51,049 nt of DNA, taken from positions 1-51,049 of the forward strand of contig DASRWB010000004.1 of the NCBI GenBank assembly GCA_035654775.1. Direction: 5' to 3'. The translations under genes and the position numbers were made by a program. Positions 9,461 through 17,469 of the stretch are shown here, piece after piece. How positions within the stretch are numbered: position 1 is the stretch's first letter; every line of letters starts with the position of its first letter. The notes beneath the pieces were generated by a model. It searched no databases, was not told where the DNA came from, and saw nothing but the letters and a program-made list of their open reading frames with translations. This DNA comes from HKST-UBA85 sp035654775. Its GTDB lineage: Bacteria > Bacteroidota > Bacteroidia > Flavobacteriales > Flavobacteriaceae.

Positions 9461-9511
9461 AAAAATCCTCTAACTTTCATGTTTTTAATGAAAATTTAAG
9501 AGGATTAAAAA
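9461..9511 (-). terminator. Rho-independent terminator of the 45-residue gene
   Basis: On the minus strand a long stem AATCCTCT / AGAGGATT with an inner ATTTTCAT / ATGAAAGT extension runs into TTTTTTAATT. It lies about 20 bases after the stop at 9531. Confidence 0.7.
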
Positions 9512-9530
9512 ATTTGACGTACGTTTTTTC

Positions 9531-9668
9531 TTAAGAAATATTATAATTTACATATTCTTCCATTTCCTGAGTACTTTTTACATTGGCATCGCTATTCCCA
9601 TAGTTTCCCTGAGAAAAAATGAAGGTTGCCGCCAGCAGTAAAAGCGTACTTACAATTAGCCTTTTCAT
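9531..9668 (-). CDS. Very small exported protein (45 residues), unknown function
   Basis: The frame begins ATG at 9668 and ends TAA at 9531. It encodes MKRLIVSTLLLLAATFIFSQ followed by a polar 25-residue tail GNYGNSDANVKSTQEMEEYV. The first 20 residues are a textbook Sec signal peptide with the ...FSQ|G cleavage pattern common in Flavobacteria, leaving a mature peptide of about 25 residues. Support for a real gene: a perfect -7 box TAGCTTTG at 9693-9700 upstream and a strong terminator downstream. No family is recognised. Its role could be a small secreted peptide or an unprocessed leader. Confidence 0.6.
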   Translation of the reverse strand: MKRLIVSTLLLLAATFIFSQGNYGNSDANVKSTQEMEEYVNYNIS

Positions 9669-9692
9669 GATACAAGTTCAATAGATTAATAG

Positions 9693-9700
9693 CAAAGCTA
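9693..9700 (-). promoter_or_regulatory. -7 promoter box TAGCTTTG of the small exported protein
   Basis: It is an exact TAnnTTTG match on the minus strand, 24 bases upstream of the ATG at 9668. Confidence 0.5.
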
Positions 9701-9843
9701 AGATACCATTTTATGTGCAAAAAAACATGTATTTATTCCTGATTTCGTCAAGGAGTTATTAACAACAGACGAAATGTTTTCCTGCCATTTAATTCTTGAT
9801 TTTTATCTGCTTTTTCTGTACGTTAAACCTGACTTCCAGCTAA

Positions 9844-12030
9844 TTATCTTGTAAACAAAAGTTCCCTGTACTTGGTTAAAGGCCACAATTCGTCGTCTAC
9901 CAACAGTTCCAGCTTGTCACAATGGTATCGTATGGTATCAAAATAAGGTTTTACCTTAAAGCAATAGCTGTCGGCTTTTTCATCAATATTTGTCAATTTA
10001 TTGGCTTTTTTTCGTTCATTTATCATTTCGGTGACATTGGAATTTATGGCTTCAATATGTGAAGAAATACTTTCTATTAAGTTTATTTGTTCTTTTGCAT
10101 ACTTCTTGAAGGAAGTGCCGTATATTTCTTTCAGTCCCTTTACATTGTTAACCAATACGTTTTGGTACCTTACTGCCGTAGGAACAATATGATTTCTGGC
10201 AATATCGCCCAACACCCTACTTTCTATTTGAATTCTCAAGACGTATTCTTCCATTTCTATTTCATAGCGCGCATGTGTTTCCACAGGATTCATAACGCCA
10301 AGTTCATCGAAGAGTGCTATGGCTTTTTTAGAAAGCTTTACTTTTAAGGCTTCGGGAGTTGTTTTGTTGTTACTTAATTTGCGTTTTTTGGCTTCATTTT
10401 CCCAATCCTGACTGTATCCGTTGCCTTCAAAGAGGATGTTTTTAGACTTTTTAATATACTCTCTGAGTACGTTAAAAACAGCATCATCCTTTTTCATGTC
10501 CTTCTTTTCGATGAGCGTGTCTACTTCTTCCTTAAAGTTCATTAATTGTTTGGCAACGATGGCATTAAGCATCGTCATGGCATTGGCACAATTGGCTTTG
10601 GAGCCTACCGCTCTGAATTCAAACTTATTTCCGGTGAACGCAAATGGAGATGTACGGTTGCGATCGGTATTATCCAGCAGAATTTCCGGGATTTTGCCCA
10701 CTACATTTAACTTAAGCTCTGTTTTTTCTTCCGGTGATAGTTTTCCGGAGGTAACATGTTCCAACTCTTCCAGTACCTTGGTTAGTTGTTGTCCTATAAA
10801 AACTGATATAATAGCCGGCGGCGCTTCGTTAGCTCCCAATCTGTAATCATTACTTGCAGAGGCAATAGCTGCCCGTAACAACTCTTCATTATCATTAACT
10901 GCTTTTATGGTATTGATAAAAAAGGTTAAAAACTGCAAGTTGCTCATCGGGGTTTTTCCCGGACTAAGCAGGTTAATTCCTGTATCGGTACTTAAACTCC
11001 AATTGTTGTGCTTTCCTGAGCCATTAACTCCGGCAAAGGGTTTTTCATGAAAAAGTACTTTAAAATTATGACGCTCTGCAATTCTGTCCATTATATCCAT
11101 GAGCAATGAATTGTGGTCTACTGCCAGGTTGGCTTCCTCATATACCGGCGCCAATTCAAACTGGTTTGGAGCCACTTCATTGTGTCTTGTTTTGACCGGA
11201 ATTCCCAGCAGGATACATTCGGTTTCTAAATCCCTCATATAAGCCATCACCCGCGAAGGTATTGTACCAAAGTAATGATCATCCAGTTGTTGTCCTTTAG
11301 CCGGCGCGTGACCTAAGAGTGTTTTTCCGGTAAGCACAATATCCGGCCTGGAGTTTGCCAATGCTTTATCAATAAGAAAATATTCTTGTTCCCAACCTAA
11401 TGAAGCGTTTACTTTCTTTACATTTTTGTCAAAATATTTACACACGGCTACAGACGCGCTATCAACAGCTTGTAAAGCTCTAAGCAATGGTGTTTTATAA
11501 TCCAAAGCTTCACCGGTATAAGCCACAAACACCGTTGGAATACAAAGGGTTGTTCCATAAATAAAAGCCGGAGAAGTAGGATCCCAAGCGGTATATCCTC
11601 TTGCTTCAAAAGTGTTTCTAATACCTCCGTTTGGAAAACTGGACGCATCGGGTTCTTGCTGCACTAGCTGATCACCTCCAAACTTTTCTATGGCATTTCC
11701 GTTACCGACAGGCTCAAAAAACGCATCGTGCTTTTCGGCAGTAGCTCCGGTTAAAGGTTGAAACCAGTGAGTGTAATGAGTAGCACCCTTAGAAATAGCC
11801 CATTCTTTCATGGCAGTAGAAATATGATCGGCTACTACTCTGTTAATTTTGGTACCGTTTTGAATGGCATCCATAACACCAGTAAAAGCTTCTTTGGTTA
11901 AAAACTGGCGCATGGTGTTTTCGTTAAAAACATTCTTACCAAATAGGGAAGAACGTCTTACTTCTTCTTGAATGACTACCGGTTTACGGTTTAAACATTC
12001 TGTAATGGCATGAAATCGCAATGTTGACAC
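9844..12030 (-). CDS. glnN: Glutamine synthetase type III
   Basis: This 728-residue GSIII makes glutamine from glutamate, ammonia and ATP. Family features visible are VRRSSLFGKNVFNE, THYTHWFQPLTG, the glutamate/metal site RHNEVAPNQFELAP, NGSGKHNNWS, and NRTSPFAFTGNKFEFRA; the length equals that of Bacteroides GSIII. The frame is open to a TTG at 12057, but that TTG is the last three bases of a perfect -7 box TATATTTG (12055-12062), so it cannot be translated from this promoter. The GTG at 12030 gives the expected start (V)STLRFHAITE and is chosen. Two palindromes ACCCCTAA-N4-TTAGGGGT and a degenerate copy lie upstream (12070-12089 and 12123-12141) and may regulate it. Confidence 0.95.
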   Translation of the reverse strand: MSTLRFHAITECLNRKPVVIQEEVRRSSLFGKNVFNENTMRQFLTKEAFTGVMDAIQNGTKINRVVADHISTAMKEWAISKGATHYTHWFQPLTGATAEKHDAFFEPVGNGNAIEKFGGDQLVQQEPDASSFPNGGIRNTFEARGYTAWDPTSPAFIYGTTLCIPTVFVAYTGEALDYKTPLLRALQAVDSASVAVCKYFDKNVKKVNASLGWEQEYFLIDKALANSRPDIVLTGKTLLGHAPAKGQQLDDHYFGTIPSRVMAYMRDLETECILLGIPVKTRHNEVAPNQFELAPVYEEANLAVDHNSLLMDIMDRIAERHNFKVLFHEKPFAGVNGSGKHNNWSLSTDTGINLLSPGKTPMSNLQFLTFFINTIKAVNDNEELLRAAIASASNDYRLGANEAPPAIISVFIGQQLTKVLEELEHVTSGKLSPEEKTELKLNVVGKIPEILLDNTDRNRTSPFAFTGNKFEFRAVGSKANCANAMTMLNAIVAKQLMNFKEEVDTLIEKKDMKKDDAVFNVLREYIKKSKNILFEGNGYSQDWENEAKKRKLSNNKTTPEALKVKLSKKAIALFDELGVMNPVETHARYEIEMEEYVLRIQIESRVLGDIARNHIVPTAVRYQNVLVNNVKGLKEIYGTSFKKYAKEQINLIESISSHIEAINSNVTEMINERKKANKLTNIDEKADSYCFKVKPYFDTIRYHCDKLELLVDDELWPLTKYRELLFTR

Positions 12031-12054
12031 GGGATATATTTTTAGATTACGAAG

Positions 12055-12062
12055 CAAATATA
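12055..12062 (-). promoter_or_regulatory. -7 promoter box TATATTTG of glnN
   Basis: It is a perfect TAnnTTTG match on the minus strand, placed 25 bases before the GTG start. It overlaps the alternative TTG start, which is rejected for that reason. Confidence 0.65.
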
Positions 12063-12069
12063 AAAAAAT

Positions 12070-12141
12070 ACCCCTAAAAAATTAGGGGTGTTTATATCTT
12101 TTTAAAATATTTTTATTTCAATACCCTAAATTTTTAGGGGT
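12070..12141. promoter_or_regulatory. Pair of CCCCTAA / TTAGGGG palindromes upstream of glnN
   Basis: The first copy, 12070-12089, is a perfect 8-bp inverted repeat ACCCCTAA / TTAGGGGT with a 4-base spacer. The second, 12123-12141, is ACCCTAAA / TTTAGGGG with one mismatch. Their centres are about 52 bases apart, close to five helical turns. The first overlaps where the glnN -33 region should be. On the minus strand it is also followed by a run of seven T, so it could equally be the terminator of the antiporter gene. Operator, terminator or both cannot be settled by eye. Confidence 0.5.
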
Positions 12142-12154
12142 TAAGCCTATAAAA

Positions 12155-13102
12155 TCAAACAAAAGCAAGAAAAACAAAAATTCCATAGGTGACAAACAGG
12201 AATGCACCTTCTATTTTACTTAATTGAAATTTTTTAAGCACAAAAACCAATGGAAGCAAAACAAAAGCAAAACCAAGCATCCAAAAAATATCATTAGTAA
12301 GCAATTGTTCATCTTTTAAGGGTATAGGCAGAATGATGGCCGTAATTCCCAATACCGAAGTAATATTAAAAATATTAGAGCCTATTAAATTACCCAATGA
12401 AATGGCCTTTTCTTTTTTCAAGGCTGCAATCACCGATGCTGCCAGTTCAGGAATACTTGTTCCTACGGCTACCATCGTGAGTGAAATAACACGCTCGCTA
12501 ACACCAAAGGAAAGTGCAATATCTTTAGCTCCTTTAACTAGCCATTCACTACCAAAATACAAGGCTAAAATACCAATAAGTAACCATAGCGTAATTTTAA
12601 AACCACTCACCTGCTGTAAAGCCTCATTTACTTCTTCTATTTCTACTGTTTTACTACTTTTAATAGAATTTCTAATCAATATCACTAAAAAGATAACCAG
12701 TGAAACCACCATAGCCACACCTTCCATGCGACTTAGCTCATTTTCGGTACTTAAAAACAAATAAAGCATTACAGAAACCAGCATCATTACCGGCCAATTC
12801 AGCACATAAAAATCTTTACTTATTGCCAATGGCGAAATCAAAGCTGTAATTCCTAAAACCAAGCCTATATTGGCTATGTTGGAGCCAATAACATTACCCA
12901 AAGCAATATCAGAAGATCCGCTTAACGCTGCTTGTAAACTCACTAAAAATTCAGGTGCGGAAGTAGCAAACGAAACCACCGTAAGACCAATTACCAGCTT
13001 TGAAATATTAAATTTAAACGATAAGGCTACGGAGGAACGCACTAAATATTCTCCACCCACAACCAAAAGCACTAGTCCGGCAAGCACCAAGAGAAAGCTC
13101 AT
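12155..13102 (-). CDS. Calcium/sodium antiporter (YrbG-like, CaCA superfamily)
   Basis: This is a 315-residue integral inner-membrane protein with about ten hydrophobic segments. It has the two inverted alpha-repeats of the CaCA family: GNVIGSNIANIGLVLG in the first half and GNLIGSNIFNITSVLG in the second, each preceded by a TSAPE or TSIPE stretch (SFATSAPEFLVSL and AVGTSIPELAAS) that supplies the ion-binding acidic residues. The family exchanges Na+ for Ca2+. Length fits YrbG. It lies directly upstream of glnN on the same strand but with about 120 bases and a hairpin between, so it is probably a separate unit. Confidence 0.9.
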   Translation of the reverse strand: MSFLLVLAGLVLLVVGGEYLVRSSVALSFKFNISKLVIGLTVVSFATSAPEFLVSLQAALSGSSDIALGNVIGSNIANIGLVLGITALISPLAISKDFYVLNWPVMMLVSVMLYLFLSTENELSRMEGVAMVVSLVIFLVILIRNSIKSSKTVEIEEVNEALQQVSGFKITLWLLIGILALYFGSEWLVKGAKDIALSFGVSERVISLTMVAVGTSIPELAASVIAALKKEKAISLGNLIGSNIFNITSVLGITAIILPIPLKDEQLLTNDIFWMLGFAFVLLPLVFVLKKFQLSKIEGAFLFVTYGIFVFLAFV

Positions 13103-13298
13103 ATAATTTTTTTTGCGAAGATACTAGTAAGATTTAAGATAGCGAAATTGTTTTATACAGATGATTATACATTTTAGGCATAAAGAAATAAACCTTGTTA
13201 AATTAGTGTGCCTGAGTGAAATTCATAAGCTCAACTTCCGGCAGTTCAGTTCTCTAACCTAAATCTAGATTCTTATTTGCTATCTAATTGTTTCCTGA

Positions 13299-15266
13299 TT
13301 AATGAATTACCATTAGTTTTTTTACTGTAAAACCGTGAGCTGTTTTTATCTTTAAGAAATACATTCCGGGAGTTACATCAAAAGCCAAAGGAGCATCGAA
13401 CACTTCAACGGTTTTAATATGCTTTCCGTCCTGAGAGAACATTTCAACCGTTGCCGGTGTTTGTAAATTGGAAAAAGTAACTTCATTTTTGGTCGGATTG
13501 GGAAAGAGTTTTACCCTGTCAACATCAAAATTCTCAGTATGCAAAGAGGCGTCCCATGTTTCACCCACATTATTTCCCCAAAGATATTCAACCAAATCGG
13601 GTTGATCAATAAACGGGTTTCTATTATACTGCCAGGTGTAGACAATATTGTTTCTGTTCATTTCAAAATCGTCCGGCGGGTCATTTCTGTGCCAGTCTAA
13701 AAGTGTAGCTAGGTCGCCAAACTGTCCAATGGTTTCTTCAGGGAAACCATTTACTACTTCGAGTCCGTTGTAGCGTACAGCCATAAAAAATATGCTTCGC
13801 GCCACATCACCTTTAAAACCTCCTAAGGTACCTTCAGGACCAGTATACTGACCGTAAAATTGATTTCCACGGATGCTATTTTCTTGTCCGTCTACAGCTC
13901 TTAACGCATGCGCATCACTGTTTCCATGTCGTATGGAATCGGCATTGGTTTGCCAGTAAACGTTAATTCCATCGGCATTTTCATCGGCTTCAATGCTATA
14001 AAATCCACCTCGAGATCGTGGAAAAACATGTTCTCTGTTCCATTTGCCTACACTACTGGCCGTAGTTTGAAAGTCCAGTTTTGGTCTACCTTGTTCGAGG
14101 TAAACCAACCAAACCTGATTGCTGTTTTCCGGATTTTGATCGGCTTGCTTCAGTATATCAATTACATCGTTGTAGGTTTGTGCTCTTACTACATTTGGGT
14201 CTGCAATAATATCTTGCAATGCTTGCTCTAAATCAGCTCCCGAAAGACCATCTAAACTACTGTAATAACCATTGGGCTGTGTGCTTTCCACTACTCCGTA
14301 GGTTGGATTAATGGGTGTTCCGAATGGTGCCACGACATAATCGTTATCAACCACTCTGATGCTTATGTTGTTGTTCAGAGAAAGGTAGGTTTCAGGCAAA
14401 CCCTGTAATGAAATTTTTAAGACTTCATCACCTTCATCATCCGTATCATCTATTAAGGAAATGGTAGTAGAAGTTGTATCGCTTCCTTCAGGAATGGTAA
14501 GGCTTGTGTTTCCTGTATAATCTAAAGCATTAAATGTGCCGTTGTTTAATGAAATGGTAAAGTTAAGATCTTCAGTAAGTATCTGTTCGGCCGTAAAAAC
14601 AATATCAAAGGTTTCGCCTTCATCGTATTGCGCCTCAGCAACGGCTATACTTATTCCTATAAGCACAATCCCGCTACCGTCGTTTAACTGTCTTGGCGTT
14701 GGTGTATCTACAAAGTAAGTGCCATCATTATTACGCTGAATAGAATTGGTGTTGTTTGCCGGTCCTTCATCTATTTGCTGAATGTCCGTAAAGTTTGGAT
14801 GATCATTAAAGATGTCAATCAGTCCTGTAGCGTCCGCATCGGCAGTACCGTAAATAAGTACATCTACCAGATTTTCTATTGTAGCTACAGTTCCTTGAAG
14901 AAAATCATAATCATTGGCCTGATAAATAGCTATAGCGTCGGCCCCATTTTGAATCACACTTTCTGAAATTAAATATTGTGGAACGGGTGAAACTCCATTG
15001 CTTCCTATAAGCAGAAGTCCATTGACATCTGTTTCATAACCGTCTAAATCAAGCGCAACATAACTGGTATTTCCGCCAGAGTCCGATCCGTTAAACATAA
15101 CCACAACATAACCGTCCAAAGGAAAATTAGGCGTATCTGATTTTAATTCAATAAATTCTTGTGTGTCCACGCTGGGCGTATCGCAATCCAACTCATTTAT
15201 CACAAGTTGACTCCACGAAAATTGCACTACAAGAAATAAAAGGCTGCTACTGATTGACTTTAACAT
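13299..15266 (-). CDS. Secreted multidomain endonuclease I with Calx-beta domain and T9SS type A signal
   Basis: This is a 655-residue exported protein. Residues 1-19 are a signal peptide; 20-190 form a lamin-tail-like beta domain (LVINELDCDTPSVDTQEFIE); 205-310 form a Calx-beta-like domain (EGETFDIVFTAEQ ... DDTDDEGDEVLKISL); 320-560 form an endonuclease I (EndA/NucM) domain with the beta-beta-alpha-metal signature WNREHVFPRSRG (H413) and then DAHALRAVDG, GGFKGDVARS and LLDWHRNDPPDDFE. The last 75 residues are a T9SS type A sorting signal (VKLFPNPTKNEVTFSN ... GMYFLKIKTAHGF). It probably degrades extracellular DNA or RNA for nutrients. A perfect -7 box TACCTTTG lies at 15283-15290. It stands alone. 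Confidence 0.93.
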   Translation of the reverse strand: MLKSISSSLLFLVVQFSWSQLVINELDCDTPSVDTQEFIELKSDTPNFPLDGYVVVMFNGSDSGGNTSYVALDLDGYETDVNGLLLIGSNGVSPVPQYLISESVIQNGADAIAIYQANDYDFLQGTVATIENLVDVLIYGTADADATGLIDIFNDHPNFTDIQQIDEGPANNTNSIQRNNDGTYFVDTPTPRQLNDGSGIVLIGISIAVAEAQYDEGETFDIVFTAEQILTEDLNFTISLNNGTFNALDYTGNTSLTIPEGSDTTSTTISLIDDTDDEGDEVLKISLQGLPETYLSLNNNISIRVVDNDYVVAPFGTPINPTYGVVESTQPNGYYSSLDGLSGADLEQALQDIIADPNVVRAQTYNDVIDILKQADQNPENSNQVWLVYLEQGRPKLDFQTTASSVGKWNREHVFPRSRGGFYSIEADENADGINVYWQTNADSIRHGNSDAHALRAVDGQENSIRGNQFYGQYTGPEGTLGGFKGDVARSIFFMAVRYNGLEVVNGFPEETIGQFGDLATLLDWHRNDPPDDFEMNRNNIVYTWQYNRNPFIDQPDLVEYLWGNNVGETWDASLHTENFDVDRVKLFPNPTKNEVTFSNLQTPATVEMFSQDGKHIKTVEVFDAPLAFDVTPGMYFLKIKTAHGFTVKKLMVIH

Positions 15267-15282
15267 TTCTTGGTAATTTTTA

Positions 15283-15290
15283 CAAAGGTA
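15283..15290 (-). promoter_or_regulatory. -7 promoter box TACCTTTG of the endonuclease gene
   Basis: It is an exact TAnnTTTG match on the minus strand, 16 bases before the ATG at 15266. Confidence 0.6.
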
Positions 15291-15381
15291 AATATCTGTA
15301 TAACCTAAGCAAGTTTAGACTACAAATAAAGTGTTTTTTTAACAATTTACTTTTAACGTCTAAAACACGTGCCAGATTTTC

Positions 15382-15389
15382 TATTTTTG
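15382..15389 (+). promoter_or_regulatory. -7 promoter box TATTTTTG just before the 50-residue gene
   Basis: It is an exact TAnnTTTG match on the plus strand, ending 7 bases before the ATG at 15397. The usual start point about 7 bases downstream would put the transcript start at or next to the ATG, so the mRNA may be leaderless. Confidence 0.5.
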
Positions 15390-15396
15390 TCTTACG

Positions 15397-15549
15397 ATGA
15401 AAAAAACATTTTTTACTCTTTTGGCAAAAGTGAATACTCTGATTTTTCCCAGTTATTCCAAAAAGCAATTGGATTTAAGCAAAGCTTCAAAATTACAGCT
15501 TGCTATTCTTGCCTGGCGTGCTTATGTGACTAAAAATGCACTGGATTGA
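15397..15549 (+). CDS. Conserved 50-residue Flavobacteriaceae protein (often labelled SsrA-binding protein)
   Basis: The frame reads MKKTFFTLLAKVNTLIFPSY, then SKKQLDLSKASKLQLAILAW, then RAYVTKNALD and a stop. This spelling (a basic N-terminus, then PSY, LDL.KA.KLQLAI..WR.YVT..ALD) is, as I recall it, a small protein conserved across Flavobacteriaceae and often annotated as SsrA-binding protein. It is far too short to be SmpB (about 150 residues), so that label should not be trusted. It looks like a single amphipathic helical unit that could lie on the membrane. The gene lies just outside the island, with a promoter box 7 bases upstream. Confidence 0.7.
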   Translation: MKKTFFTLLAKVNTLIFPSYSKKQLDLSKASKLQLAILAWRAYVTKNALD

Positions 15550-15646
15550 ATCAAGCAAATTTTATTTCACTTCCGGATTAGAGCTTCATAAAAAATTCCT
15601 GCCATAATACAGGATTGCATTTCCTACAAATCCCAGCCTTGAAAAT

Positions 15647-15697
15647 AAAAAAACCGAAGACAAATTCAAGCGAGATTGATTTGCTTTCGGTTTTTTA
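15647..15697 (-). terminator. Terminator left of the island, inferred original terminator of tRNA-Arg
   Basis: On the minus strand the stem AAAAAACCGAA / TTCGGTTTTTT encloses a 26-base loop and ends in T. It sits 8 bases beyond the left 14-bp repeat, exactly where the terminator of the tRNA-Arg would have been before the island inserted at the tRNA 3' end. Confidence 0.65.
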
Positions 15698-15704
15698 TTT
15701 ATTC

Positions 15705-15718
15705 GTGACCTCGGCAGG
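15705..15718. repeat. Left attachment-site copy (att core) of the island
   Basis: The 14 bases GTGACCTCGGCAGG are identical to 28805-28818, where they are the 3' end of tRNA-Arg plus one base. This copy has no tRNA attached, which is what integration into a tRNA 3' end leaves at the far end. Confidence 0.85.
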
Positions 15719-16124
15719 GATATAACTTAATTCAATTTTCCCACATATACTGGGCGTTTCACTACTTCAAAAAATCAAAGGGGAAATTATAGGGGAAAAA
15801 CAGTCAATATATCACTCAACAAGTAACCAAATCCTAAAACCGATAATTCTTACCTCTAACCAATTATTTCTGCGTAGTCCTATAAAGTCTTTCTCTCTTG
15901 GCTAAAATGCCCTATAAACCATTAAAATCTGGGTAGCAATAAGAATTACCATACTTGCCTTACTTGTCAATTACACGTTATTCGGTTTCTAGGTTTTACT
16001 TGGTTTTAGATTCAGAAATTTTGCTCTTTATTGTATATAGCCTTTAGTTGTTTTATCCTTATATTACTTTTAGCCTTTTAGCCTTATTGTTCCCTTATAT
16101 TCGGGTCTATCTTCTCTATTTTAT
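15719..16124. other. Left end of the island, non-coding
   Basis: These 406 bases between the left att core and the replication gene hold one copy of the 23-bp terminal repeat (15776-15798). Otherwise they hold AT-rich sequence with no frame longer than a few dozen codons that looks coding. They probably contain recombination-protein binding sites. Confidence 0.5.
15776..15798 (+). repeat. 23-bp island-end repeat, left copy
   Basis: The repeat reads CAAAGGGG AAATTATAGGGGAAA and is identical to 28679-28701 in the same orientation. Inside it AGGGGAAA occurs twice with a 12-base period. Its position just inside both att cores suggests arm-type binding sites for the integrase or excisionase. Confidence 0.7.
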
Positions 16125-17099
16125 TTATATCGATTTAATAGATTTATGTTTCTTTAATGCAACAACTCTTTTTACAAGCTCGTTACTAACCACTGATTTA
16201 ATTTCGTTGTTTTCTTTTAATAAATGCTTAGTGTATATCCCACGAAACTTCTTCTTATAATCAGAACGATGTTTATTTCCAATTTTGTTAATCAACTTCT
16301 CTACTTCTACAATTGTATATTTTTCCATAAACAAGAATAAAAACAAATCCCTAATTTGCACATAATTCATATCCACCAGCTCTTTGTCCTTTACACACAA
16401 ATAGTCTTCTACGACTTCTATTTTATGGAACTGTTCTATTATGTAATCTGCAATAAAATTCCAATTGTCCATAATCATTAAGAACGTACTTATTTCGTTC
16501 CTAATTTTAACTCCAGACCTACTCTTTATTACATTTTCATATCGCAACACAAAATTATTTTCTGTTAGCTTTTTTAAATTCTTTTTAGGTTTTTTTGTTA
16601 ATTGCCTTTTGCCTACTTCGGTAAGCTTATCATATACTATTTGTATTTGCTTTTCTCCATTAAACTTTACTGTTTCTCCGTTTATAAGCTCTCTTCTGGT
16701 TAATCTAGGAAAACTTTTCATCGCTGGGATAATTTTTGCATACTTCCTATGCATTCTTACATTAACACCCAACTCTATCATCCTTATTTTAAAGTCAAGC
16801 AACTCAACTATATCAGCATCTAGAACTCTTGCCAATGATTTCATGCACTTTAAATATTCTCCATAAGAGAAATCCGAAAAGGCATTATCTCCAAACCACC
16901 ATTTTCTTAAATTACCACTTAAGTCCAAAATCCTAGAATTTTCCCTTACGGTTAGGTACAATAAACCATTTACATTGGCTCTGCTTGGAATACTGTATTT
17001 GACCTTTATACCATTTGTACTATTGTATGAGCTAGTCCATGACAACCCCAGTAAGCTATATTTAGATAGCACTCCCTTTGATTTCATTTTATCTATCAT
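16125..17099 (-). CDS. Putative phage/plasmid replication initiator (gene II/X-like)
   Basis: This is a 324-residue basic protein starting MIDKMKSKG. The order of features resembles Phage_GPII/G2P-like replication proteins of Bacteroidota mobile elements: an N-terminal MIDK..., a beta-rich part with LDLSGNLRKWWFGDN near residue 60, a region LDADIVELLDFKIRMIELGVN, then FVLRYENVIKSRSG where G2P-type proteins carry a conserved RxE motif. Such proteins nick DNA and start rolling-circle replication. I see no unmistakable HUH motif, so the role is inferred partly from position. Its ATG overlaps by 4 bases (ATGA) the end of the upstream HTH frame, suggesting translational coupling before that frame was broken. 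Confidence 0.5.
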   Translation of the reverse strand: MIDKMKSKGVLSKYSLLGLSWTSSYNSTNGIKVKYSIPSRANVNGLLYLTVRENSRILDLSGNLRKWWFGDNAFSDFSYGEYLKCMKSLARVLDADIVELLDFKIRMIELGVNVRMHRKYAKIIPAMKSFPRLTRRELINGETVKFNGEKQIQIVYDKLTEVGKRQLTKKPKKNLKKLTENNFVLRYENVIKSRSGVKIRNEISTFLMIMDNWNFIADYIIEQFHKIEVVEDYLCVKDKELVDMNYVQIRDLFLFLFMEKYTIVEVEKLINKIGNKHRSDYKKKFRGIYTKHLLKENNEIKSVVSNELVKRVVALKKHKSIKSI

Positions 17100-17386
17100 A
17101 GCTTTGTCTTTTTATTTAAAAAATTAACAATATCCCCTCTCCTAATTCTTATTAGTTTACCATAGCCAATTTGGGAGGTATTTAATCCATTACCTCACCA
17201 CCTATCTACGGTCTTTCTACTTACTTTAAACTCCTGTTCTATTTCGTTTATAGTTAGGAGTTCATCCAAAGACTTTAATCGCATATTTTCTTCTTGCAAT
17301 AGTCTGAGTTCCTTCTTTAGTTTTTGTAGATTTTGTAAAGCATAAATCTTAAACTCTCTACTAACAATTCTGTTTGGTTTTTCCAT
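17096..17386 (-). pseudogene. Excisionase-like HTH protein interrupted by one in-frame TGA
   Basis: From the ATG at 17386 the frame gives 63 residues: a basic coiled-coil stretch (LQKLKKELRLLQEENMRLK), then the start of a MerR/excisionase-type HTH, LLTINEIEQEFKVSRKTVDRW. A TGA follows at 17195-17197. Past it the same frame stays open for 32 more codons, GNGLNTSQIGYGKLIRIRRG then DIVNFLNKKTKL, which is exactly the second half expected for this fold, and ends in a TGA overlapping the next gene's ATG by 4 bases. The stop sits where the family has Arg, so one CGA-to-TGA change explains it. It could be a true nonsense mutation, a sequencing error, or a short functional product. Confidence 0.7.
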
Positions 17387-17429
17387 ACTCTTTGTAATTA
17401 AACATTATACCCATCAAAGGATTAAAAAG

Positions 17430-17461
17430 AAAAAATAAACCGCCTTAATGTTAGGCGGTTT
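17430..17461 (-). terminator. Terminator of the RNase H-like gene
   Basis: On the minus strand the stem AAACCGCCT / AGGCGGTTT with a 7-base loop is followed by ATTTTTTCTTTTT. It begins 9 bases after the stop at 17470. Confidence 0.8.
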
Positions 17462-17469
17462 AATACTAC

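Noticed and set aside
15280..15468. Minus-strand 62-residue frame MLFGITGKNQ...
   Set aside because: It lies antisense to the conserved 50-residue gene at 15397-15549 and across the endonuclease promoter; the composition is not protein-like.
15397..15549. True SmpB (SsrA-binding protein)
   Set aside because: At 50 residues it lacks the SmpB beta-barrel; the label seems to be a propagated misannotation.
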